From: Nelumbo lutea
Lineage: Eukaryota > Streptophyta > Magnoliopsida > Proteales > Nelumbonaceae
Assembly: GCA_022828595.1 (NCBI GenBank)
Contig: JAKGHH010000001.1
Location: forward strand, 74,086,401-74,150,400
Direction of reading: 5' to 3'
DNA: 64,000 nt
Position 1 is the first letter of the stretch; every line of letters starts with the position of its first letter. This document shows, piece by piece, positions 55,240-64,000 of this stretch. The position numbers were made by a program, and so were the translations under genes. Under the pieces are notes generated by a model, which saw only the letters and a program-made list of their open reading frames with translations, had not been told where the DNA came from and made no database searches.

Positions 55240-56480
55240 GTTTTGACAACCGAGTCTTTGACCGTTTACTTCGAACGGATGGCCCGTTTTGACAACAAAA
55301 ATTACAAGCAAAAAATTATGGAAGCATTCTGGCCACCGGTTTTCAGGTTGGTTCGATCATCCGATTCGTTCTGACAACAAAAATTATAGGCAAAAAAATG
55401 AGTTTGTGAGGTCCATTAAGTAGTATCATACATATGTGTTATGTCATTTGAGTGTGTGACTCATACGACCCAAAAATGGAACCATTTTGGCCACCGATTT
55501 TTGGATCGACGGTTTGGTCGTCCGGTTCGAACGGACGGATCGTTCTGACAACAAAAAATTATAAGCAAAAATTTATGGAACCGTTTTGGCCACTAGTTTT
55601 CAGGTCAGCGGTTTGATCGTCTAGTTTGAATGGATAGTCTGTTCTGACAACAAAAATTACAAGCAAAAAATTGAGTGTGTGAAGTCCTTTGAGCAGTATT
55701 ATACATGTTATGTCATTCGAGCGTATGACTCATATGACCCAAAAATGGAACCATTCTGGCCACCGATTTTTGGGTCGACGTTTCGATCGTCTGGTTTGAA
55801 TGGACAACACCATTATAACAACAAAAATTAAAAAAAAAAAAAAACAACTAAAAACCATTGAATGGGTCAATGAGTTGACAGTTCGACCACTCAGGTCAAT
55901 GGATCGTTTACCGATTCAATGATTTTTGGCCAGGGACCAGGATTGGGGTAAAATGGAACTGGTTTCCTGGACAGTTTTCAATAAAAAAAAATGGATGACC
56001 CATTCTAACAACAAAAATTACATGCAAAAAATTGAGTGTGTGAGGTCCATTAAGCCTTACCATACATGTTATGTCACGAGCGTGTGACTTATACAACCTG
56101 AAAATGGAACCGTTCTAGCCACTAGTTTTTGGGTCAATAGTTCAACTGTTCAGTTTGAACAGATGGCCCATTCAGATAATAAAAATTAAAAAAAAATGAA
56201 AAAATGACCAAAAACCATTGAATGGGTCAATGGTTCAACCGCCTGGGTCAACGGATCATTGACCGATTCAACGACTTTTTGCTACAGACCGAGATTAGGA
56301 TAAAATGGAACCGATTGCCTAGATGGCCAATTAAAAAAATAAAAAACAGCAAAAAACCATTGAACAAGTCAACAGGTCAATAATTTGACTGCATAGATCA
56401 ATGAATCATTAACCGATTCAATGATTTTTGGCCAAAGACCAAGTCAAAGGGTCAACAAGTTGACGGTTCTATTCCAGCCC
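55240..56480 (+). repeat. Complex tandem array with higher-order structure
   Basis: Interleaved units recur. One contains tggaaccattctggccaccg (variants at about 55318, 55477, 55576, 55746, 56104). A second contains gacaacaaaaattacaagca (about 55290, 55369, 55547, 55648, 56010). A third contains gagtgtgtgaagtcc and atacatgttatgtca. A fourth, in the right half, contains aaaaaccattgaatgggtca and accgattcaa (about 55850, 56209, 56355). The last unit type reappears at the window end (63895-64000). No ORF of note; the function and class are unknown. Confidence 0.8.
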
Positions 56481-56969
56481 CTGCTACTACTTATATTTAT
56501 ATCAAGAGGGATCAGGTGGATACATGCATGGTATTAATGGAGTGGACAGATTTGCATAAAATCTACCCATGCCAATAGGCCCAGTACCACATGGACCACG
56601 TTGATGCAAATTATTGGTGGGTGAGGATGGATACGCATGGATATGATGCATTCATTGGTATAATTTCTGCTTTCTGAATTTATTTTATCAAATTTTCCAA
56701 GATTTCAAAATTTGTCATTAATGTTAATTTGTCCTAATTACAGTTGGAATTGTTTCTTCACTCCCAACCTGCAGAGTTGGGGCTAGTTTTATTTTTTTAT
56801 TTAACCATCATATTAATATTTTTTTTTGCCTAAAAAATCATTCATGTTCAATTGATATACATATTTTGGGATTAAAAAATAGAAAATTCAAAATTATAAA
56901 TATAATTTAGTTTATGTCTTAAATGATATTTATATTACTAAAATAATTTCTTTTAATAGATTGAAAGTA
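56481..56969. other. AT-rich spacer, no gene seen
   Basis: No domain, RNA gene or clear repeat is visible in this stretch. Confidence 0.5.
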
Positions 56970-57310
56970 GGGTGTTCACAATTTGGTTAACTGAATTAGT
57001 ATTATCGGTTTTTGGAAAACCGGTAATCGAAGCCAAACCAAAGAAAATCGATTAATTGGTTGATTGGTTCAGTTAACTACCAATTTATTTTGTCAGTTTT
57101 TTTTATATTTATAATATATATTATAAATAAATATATAATAAAAATACTAGAAATACATATAAAACATTATATTATAAATAATAAATAATATATATATATA
57201 TATAGCGAGCGAGAGAGAGAGATGCATGTATTGTATGTATATGCACTCATTTATGCATATACCAGTCGGTCATCATTAGTTTGGTTTTTTGATTTTTCAG
57301 TTTTTAATGA
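56970..57310. mobile_element. Small hAT-like element, relative of 32037-32351
   Basis: It begins agggtgttcacaatttggtt, carries aaccggtaatcgaagcc and ggttgattggttcagtt arms and a core of (TA) followed by (GA) repeats at about 57190-57222. It ends near tcagtttttaatgacc. Limits are approximate, and no target duplication is resolved. Confidence 0.5.
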
Positions 57311-57319
57311 CCACCTCAA

Positions 57320-58689
57320 TTGAAAGCTTAAAATATTGTTAATTTGATGTATTCTTACTTACGCTATTGATGATTGTAATACATCTCTTCATATGAACTA
57401 CTAGTGGGGATCCATACGATGTATGGGAAAATCTAAAAGATTGAATAATTTTATTTACTATTAATTAATTGATAAATTAATAATCAAAATTTGTTGTTAA
57501 TTAACAAAAAGTATTCAAGGTTATTGTTAATGTTTAAAATTTTAATAATTGTATTTTCATTTAATGTTGATTTACAAAAATAATTATTGTTAATTTAATA
57601 TGAACAAATATTTTGAATAAATTTAATTTTATTAATCATTTGTAATAATTTTAATAACTATTATTATTTTCATTATTTTTAAATAAAATTTTGATTGACA
57701 TTAAATGAATAAAAATAATTACAAAAGGTAACATTTTTATTAATTTCATTAATAATTAACAATCATATAGGAATGGCAACGGGGCGGGGCACCCATCCCT
57801 GTCCCCACCTCGTAGTCAATATACTCTACCCCATCCCTACCCCGTCTCTAGTGTCAGGCAAGTCCAAAATGTTATTTTATGAAAATGTAGTTTGTGAAAG
57901 TATTTGAAAATTTTATTATGTTTGTGTAATTATGGAGATTTACTGAAAATTATTTTAAATTTTTATTAGGTAGTTTACTAATAAAATTACACTAACTATT
58001 CTTTTTTTTTCAATATAAATTAATTAATAATTTTATTTTCCAACATTATAATATTTGATTCCCCATTTGCATTCGGTTATTAACTGTAATAATAGCAATA
58101 ACTAAAATTTTATACTTTTTGATAATTGTTAAATATAATTCTCAATTTTATAGAAATTGGTTAAAGAGTTTTTAATTTTTATAAAATGTTGTTAATTAAC
58201 ATGAATATAACAATATGTACACAAAATACTTTAAAAAGTCATGATGAGTTAATTAATAGTAATATTTATTAATTTTGATAATTTACTAACCGTATTTATT
58301 AACTTTTGGTAATAGCACTATTTAATACTCATTGAATATGGGTTGGATTAAATATTAACCATATTTAACTATTTATTAATTAATATGATTTTTTTTATGA
58401 GAGATACTAGATATAGATTAGGAGGAGAGATTTTAGGAATTGATTGGGGAGCGGGGTAACATGATATGTTCCTAATGGCTTAGAGGAAATACCTTATGAG
58501 AGAGATTCCAGGAATATTTTTAGGTAGTTGAGTTGGGAATGGTGGCATGGCTTAATGGGAGTAGTGGAAAGGGGAGAGGAGAGAGAGTCAAGGAGAATGT
58601 TGGGTGGGGTAATGGAGCATGCGATGCATGGGCTTTATTAAGCGAAAGCTAAACAATAGAAATACATAAGAGTATATAATTGTTTTATA
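57320..58689. other. AT-rich spacer with a short hAT-like scrap at 57771-57850
   Basis: ggaatggcaacggggcgggg at 57771 is a terminus like that of the 12218-12598 family, without a visible partner. An aggagagattttaggaattg stretch at about 58420 echoes the tail of the long AT-rich repeat. No coding sequence. Confidence 0.45.
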
Positions 58690-60440
58690 TTTTAACTTTT
58701 TAATAACCAATTCGATAGAACTCGATCCGAGTTGATTGGTTTTCTAGTATTTTTCGTTTGACATTGGTTCAGCAACTTTTCAACCTGACCAAGTCAGTTC
58801 AATTTTGGTCTAGCCATTTGTAAACCGACCAAAATTGAACTGGCCCGACCATAGATATATATTAATATTTTTTATTTTAAATATGATTTTTTTAATACTG
58901 TAAAGTGAGAAAATTCCCATATTTCTTAGTATTAAAATATTTTATATAATAAGTTTAATTCTTTTTACTTTATTTTTAATAATACCACTGTAATTTATTA
59001 AATTTAAATTTAATTTTTAAGCTTAAATCTTTAGAACAAATAAACCAAATCGAAAATAGACCAAAACCGATACAACCCGAGTTGGCGGGTTTTCACTAAT
59101 GGTGAGTTAGTTTTAGGTGACAAACTCTCGACCTGATCAAGTCAATTTGGTAAGCAACACAACATGCAACTGAATTGAACCAATCCATGAACACTCCCAA
59201 TTTTAGCTAAATTAATATTTTAATCTCCAATAATTATTAAAAATTTATAGCAAAAATACACAGCTATTGAAAATAAATTTATAATGAAGATACAATTACT
59301 AAATTTTAATCAATAAATTATAAAATATATATAATAACTAAAAATAAACTTATAACAAAAATACAATAAATTAAATTTCAAAAGTTAAATAATAATTGTT
59401 TAATCTCCAATAATTATTGACCAATTTTTGTTAAATAAAAAACAAAAATATATTTATAAATAATTATTGAAAATATATTTATCAAAAAAATACAATAAAT
59501 AATTACTAAATATATAATAAATATAAATTTTAGTACATATAACTATATAATAAATATACACTATTATTGCAAAATTTTTACTAATAAATATTAAATTTCT
59601 GAAAGTTATTTTCTATATTTATTAATTGATATAAGTGAAATTAGTTATTTACAATATTAAAATATTAAATTATTATTAATTTGGATATTATAAAATCTAC
59701 TATAATTATTTTTCTTCTTTTAAGATTTTTTTTTTTAATTTATTACTTGATTTCTTTGTTTTAACTATTTAAAATTTAGTCATGTTAAATACTTCATAAT
59801 TTAAATATTTAAATAATATGTAAAATATTTAAAATTTTCATTATTTGAATTTTATTTATTTTAAAGTTAATACATAATATGAAATATTTTGTTATATAAT
59901 TATTTAGCTAATTTTGATGTTTTCTTATTTATGATATTTAGTTATTGAAATGTTTAAGTAATGTTTTATTTTTTTTTATATTAAGTTTTTCTTATTTGAA
60001 TAACATTTAAATTGAATAATTCAAAAAGTTATAGTTTATATTATTACTACATAATTTCATGATAAATTTTGTAAAAATATAGTTATTAATATTTTTAATA
60101 TTATTAAATTTATTATAATTAATTTTTATGTTTTGAATAAATATTTTAAAGTTAGTATGTAATTTTGTTATAATATTTAAATAATTCTGAAATTTTTAAT
60201 TGAAACTTTCTTTATATAGATGTAGATAAAAAGTGGGGGAGAGGATAAATAGGAATTAGAGATAGTTTAGGAGGGAATTTTTGTACTAAATTAGAGATAA
60301 ATTAAGAGATAAATAGGAGTTAGAGATAATTTAGAGATAAAAAGGAATAAGAGACAATTTAGGAGAAAGTGGGGGAAAGTAGTGCCACTTAGCTAAACAT
60401 TATAAAAGCAAATCCCACTTTCTTTATGATTGTCATGAAT
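58690..60440 (+). repeat. Long AT-rich dispersed repeat, copy 2
   Basis: It is collinear with 12620-14300 in the same orientation. The middle has an extra AT-rich segment (about 58855-59040), and near 60225-60370 a minisatellite of agagataaataggaattaga units is expanded relative to copy 1. No coding capacity. Confidence 0.6.
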
Positions 60441-61484
60441 AGTTAAACCTATGTTATTTCCTTATTGGTTTAATGGGTAATTATGTAGAACTAAAAAACT
60501 AAAAAATTCAAAAAAACAGAAAATTAGGAAAAGGGGTTTGAAGCAGGGAGAGGCATGGTGAATAGATAGATTAAAGTATGCATTTATTATGTGTTTATAA
60601 TTTATTGATAATGCTTTTTCGAAAAAACTATTCATAATTATTTGAACCTTAAATTTAGTATTACTAATGTATTTATGGGTTTTATGAGAGTTTCCCAAAT
60701 GTATCTAACATTATCCATATATTTGCACTGTTGTATATTTGCTTGAACCAAAGTAGGGTCCATGTAATAATTACACGTTGAAGAATTACTACTAAGTAAT
60801 ATCTACTCTCCTCTATACTACCCCAATTAAAACATGCCACTTGTCCCCACCCCATGTGAGTAAGTGTTTTAAAACTTCGCAATTGCTACGCAAGCATTAA
60901 TCCCTAATTACATACTATTTTTTATAAAACACCTATTTTTATGCATAAGTTAAACTTTTTATTTTTGAACAATAAATCTTGTATGGTTACCCTTACCCAC
61001 AAAAGACATTTCTTCCCCTTTTATCTCCTCTTTGTGGTGTAAACCAGTTAACCGGTTGCTGTTTAGTGTTCACTGCGTTTCTTTAGCAGAGAAAAACGAC
61101 AAAACTAGTTGCTGTTTAAGCCTAAGATCCAGGGTCTCAAAGCTGTACAGTGGGAAATGGGATCTGCTCCTCACAAATGGGCGCCTTACATACACATCCA
61201 CTGTGCATTAGGAATATCTCCCCTAAATAATAATTAATAAATACGGGAGATGTTCCCAATGCATGGTAGGATGTGCATATGAGATGCCAGGTGTGAGAAG
61301 TAGATCCGGTCTCATACAGTGGCCCAAGCTTGAACAGATCCAATGACTTAGGCTGAACGACAAATCAAATTAGTAATTCTGGTGGCTTCTTCCCCCCATA
61401 GGGACCACATTTCATTTTTATTTGACATAATACATCACTTTCAGCAACAATCTGGAAACTCTTCTTAATGGTAGGGTGGTGGGA
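60441..61484. other. Spacer, no gene recognised
   Basis: Minus-strand ORFs of 66-78 codons (60462-60698, 60682-60882, 61137-61343) show no domain. The last one overlaps a phrase (gaatatctcccctaaat...gggagatgttcccaatgca) that resembles 45240-45310 in part, suggesting another degenerate repeat. Confidence 0.4.
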
Positions 61485-61772
61485 GCCAAACATTCAAATC
61501 GAATATTTATACATTTTATTTATTTTATATATAAATAATTTATATATTTATATACTTCATGTAAATAAAACATTTATTAATTACCTAAAATAATTAATTT
61601 ATCAAATTCGAATTAAATCAAATATTCAAATATTTAATAGAATTTAAATTCAAATATTAATTTTCAATAATCATGAGATATCGAATCGAATTCAGATATT
61701 AAATTTTCTAATTAGATTCAAATTCGAATATTGTCTAGTTCAATTCAAAAAATGATTCATTTACACCTCTAA
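61485..61772. mobile_element. AT-rich hAT-like MITE with aattcgaat arms
   Basis: It begins gggagccaaacattcaaatc and ends catttacacctcta. The arms are rich in attcgaat/attcaaat in both orientations, like the right end of the insertion at 4581-5617. No target duplication is resolved. Confidence 0.4.
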
Positions 61773-62341
61773 GAGGAGAAAAGGAGAAGAATAATGTTTT
61801 GTATTTTTAGAAAAATATTTATATATAAAAATAATTACCACCTATTAAAAATTGATGAAAGAATAGATGTGTGTAAAAATAGCTGAATTATTAATTATTG
61901 AGGCACGAGTGAGTGGTGAGTGGTGACGAGTCACCCACATGGACAGTATTAAATATTAATGGGGCATTTGCCATTTGGTTTATTGGCGGGTTGTAATAGG
62001 CCAGCAACTTTTATACTTTATTTTTACCAAAAAAGTATAAAAAAAATTGTACTTAATTTCTTATCTGTAAAATAGCTTCCATAAATTTCTTATAATTGAC
62101 AATAGGTCTGATGGGAGCTACTTTTTCATTTTCATGGCTAACTTGCAATAAATCCAATTCGTACACATGCATGGATGGTACGTAGGACCTATGTTTTCAT
62201 TGTTTTAATAGAGCTAGCATAACATATGGTCATGGACAAGCAAGTCATAGGTGGTGAGGCCCAGATGTTGTGTGTCAGATGGAAACGGACAGAAATGCCA
62301 GACTTCCCTAGGGGGATGCATGTGGAATGGATTAATGGATG

Positions 62342-62584
62342 GGTGGCAATAAAACGAGTTTTTCATAAGTTATTCGAGCTTGACTTAGTTCGATTTTAAT
62401 CAATTTCGAGTCTAATTCAGTGGTTCAATTGTTAAACGAGCTGAATTTGAGTCTAGTAGAGCTCAACTCATGAGGTTTGCGAGTTGACTTGAATATATAT
62501 AATAAAATTATAGAAAATAATATATATCATAAAAATATTATAATTATTAATTATTATTATAATTTTTAATTTTTTAAATATAAA

Positions 62585-62616
<32 letters not shown>

Positions 62617-62762
62617 TATTTTTATAAAATATATTTATAATAAAATATTTTTATAAAATATAAAATGAGCCGAGCTGAACCAAACTCGAGCTTATGAAAT
62701 CTTGACTTGAGCCGAGCTTGAGCCTGATACTATTCAGCTCGACTTAACTCCAATCCACCCCT
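62342..62762. mobile_element. hAT-like non-autonomous element with gagctc/cgagct arms
   Basis: It begins gggtggcaataaaacgag and ends ccaatccacccctag; the end in reverse starts taggggtgg. The arms repeat cgagcttgac, gagctcaac and gccgagct. A long (AT) run lies at 62588-62611. The following 62763-63290 carries more of the same motifs, so two related elements may be adjacent. Confidence 0.45.
62588..62611. repeat. (AT)12 microsatellite
   Basis: A pure AT dinucleotide run within the hAT-like element. Confidence 0.9.
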
Positions 62763-63106
62763 AGTGGCTCCCTACTTCTATTTATGCATGCAACTCGCCT
62801 AAATTGGGCATACTAAGGCCGGATATATAACTACATGTCTATTTTTATTCGGGCATACTATTATTTTTTATGTATAATAGTAAATAATTTTTATAATTCT
62901 TATTTTTTTGTATGTAAAATAAAAACATTATTTATATGAATATTTTTACTTTTTATATGTATAATAATAAATCATTTTTTATAATTCTTAATTTTTGTAT
63001 GTAAAATAAAAAATATATTTATATATGTATATTTTCTTATTTTTTAGAAAAAAACTTGACTTGTAATCTAGCTCGAACCGAGCTCGAACTTGTGAGCTTT
63101 GGACCA

Positions 63107-63228
63107 AGCCGAGCTTGAACTCAAGTCTCTAGCTCGAATCAAGCTTGAGCCTAACACGGTTTGAACGAGCCGAGCTCGAGCTCAAGTCTCTAGCTCGAGT
63201 CAAGCTTGAGCCTAATACGGTTTCAACA
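63107..63228. repeat. 61-bp tandem duplication of gagctcgag-type sequence
   Basis: Two units, 63107-63167 and 63168-63228, share caagtctctagctcga and tcaagcttgagcctaa in order, and a third partial unit follows. They form the subterminal part of a hAT-like repeat ending ccacctctagtgg near 63281. The ORF at 63145-63456 is a product of this repeat. Confidence 0.85.
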
Positions 63229-63329
63229 AATCGAGCTCGAATAGCCATGTATTCAGCTCAGCTTGAATCCACCTCTAGTGGAATCTATAGAACCACCATG
63301 TTGCATTTGTTCATTGATTGTGGAAGTTG

Positions 63330-63578
63330 GGCTATGTTTGGTTGTAGTGTAATTTTATTTGCACTAATACAAATGCATGGGATTGCAAATGAAAAAAAAT
63401 GCAAATTCTCATTTAATTTTGTTTTGGCTTTTACTTTATTCTATTTCATGTCTTAATTTACTTCATTTATAATGCAATCAAACAAAATAAGCTAAATTTT
63501 AAAATAAAAATAAGTCAGAATTGCACTACCAAAGTTTTGCATCATGCAAATTTATTTGCATTGCAACTAAACACAGCC
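63330..63578. mobile_element. Tourist-like MITE, copy 2
   Basis: This 249-bp element is collinear with the copy at 132-397, with inverted ends ggctatgtttggttg and, in reverse, ggctgtgtttagttg. The triplet ttg flanks both sides (63327-63329 and 63579-63581), a plausible 3-bp target duplication. Confidence 0.8.
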
Positions 63579-63894
63579 TTGGTTACATTTAAGAAGGTGT
63601 AATTAGGTAGTTCACAAGCTTGCAAGATATGCCACATCTTATACTATTTAGACTTAGTTTGGAAGGAGTAAAAGTGTAAATATATACAGATATATAGAGT
63701 GTAAAACCTTGTATTTTGTATTATTTTGCATGTATTTGTGCTCTACATATTTGTTTTTGTACTCCTTCCAAATTAAGCTTTTAGTAACTTTTTGCCCCCC
63801 CCCCCAATATTTTAAAAAATGACCTAGAACTTAAATCGTCCTTGCCACTGGTTTCTGGGATAACCCACTTTAACAAAAATAAATAAATAAATAA
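63579..63894. other. Spacer, no gene seen
   Basis: An 11-C homopolymer lies at 63795-63805. There is a short direct repeat of gtgtaaa/tgtatt motifs at 63676-63730. No coding sequence. Confidence 0.5.
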
Positions 63895-64000
63895 AAACAA
63901 CAATCAAAATAAAAAAGGCCAAAGATCATTGAATAGGTCAAGTGGGTTGACGGTTCAATCGCCGAGTCAACGAGTCATTGACCAATTCAACGGTTTTTGG
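63895..64000 (+). repeat. Further copy of the 55240-56480 array unit (cut by window end)
   Basis: gatcattgaataggtca, gttgacggttcaatcg and attgaccaattcaacg follow each other exactly as in the right half of the 55240-56480 array (accattgaatgggtca, ggttcaaccg, attgaccgattcaacg). The array or element probably continues beyond the window. Confidence 0.7.

Noticed and set aside
55240..56480. CRISPR-like array
   Set aside because: Repeats are long, diverged, interleaved and not separated by unique spacers; this is a plant nuclear sequence.
63145..63456. 103-codon + strand ORF as a gene
   Set aside because: Its first half is the translated 61-bp tandem repeat and its second half runs into a MITE.
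63795..63805. 11-C homopolymer as a functional element
   Set aside because: A single homopolymer in spacer DNA; it may also be a sequencing or assembly artefact.
1..64000. tRNA, rRNA or organelle insertions
   Set aside because: I noticed no cloverleaf-type conserved boxes, rRNA motifs or plastid/mitochondrial gene sequence, but I could not run a covariance search.

Overview
This is a transposon-rich piece of a flowering-plant nuclear genome. The only complete-looking host gene is a two-exon cytochrome P450 of the CYP74B type (fatty acid hydroperoxide lyase, 50869-52444, + strand). The rest is AT-rich DNA and transposable elements, many nested in one another. The species cannot be named from the sequence. 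GT-AG introns, Tat-lineage Ty3/gypsy retrotransposons, CACTA, hAT, Mutator-like and Tourist-like elements, and a plant-only P450 family all point to an angiosperm.

Layout. 1-1200: repeat scraps, a Tourist-like MITE (132-397) and one CACTA terminus (629). 1215-12200: a decayed LINE split by TatA, a Ty3/gypsy Tat-lineage element (2558-12054, + strand, LTRs of about 410 bp); TatA carries its own 1-kb insertion inside gag. 12200-17300: AT-rich repeats, a Mutator-like remnant, and a solo LTR with a perfect 5-bp target duplication (16456-17002). 17311-20756: a decayed hAT transposon with BED-finger transposase. 21051-31556: TatB (- strand, TSD GACTA), whose 5' LTR and primer site are partly deleted. 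32640-45088: a second LINE 3' end, split first by a hAT-like element (32959-34026) and then by TatC (34219-44442, - strand, TSD ATGGT). 45400-50300: several non-autonomous hAT-like elements and a MITE. 50869-52444: the hydroperoxide lyase gene. 52773-54679: a Mutator-like element with inverted ends and a 9-bp target duplication that carries most of a pectin methylesterase catalytic domain (a Pack-MULE). 54690-64000: AT-rich repeats, a complex tandem array (55240-56480) whose unit recurs at the window end, small hAT-like elements and a second copy of the first MITE.

The three Tat elements share one plan: LTR, gag, protease, reverse transcriptase, RNase H, integrase, then an extra gene on the opposite strand before the 3' LTR. 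In TatB and TatC that antisense gene has its own TATA box, at least one intron at a conserved position, a conserved N-terminal domain and a coiled-coil/acidic C-terminus. All gag-pol copies are broken by stops and frameshifts. Many of the stops look like CAG to TAG changes, as expected from deamination of methylated CHG sites in silenced DNA.

The two most noteworthy items are the pectin-methylesterase Pack-MULE lying about 330 bp downstream of the hydroperoxide lyase gene, and the spliced, separately promoted antisense gene conserved in the Tat elements.
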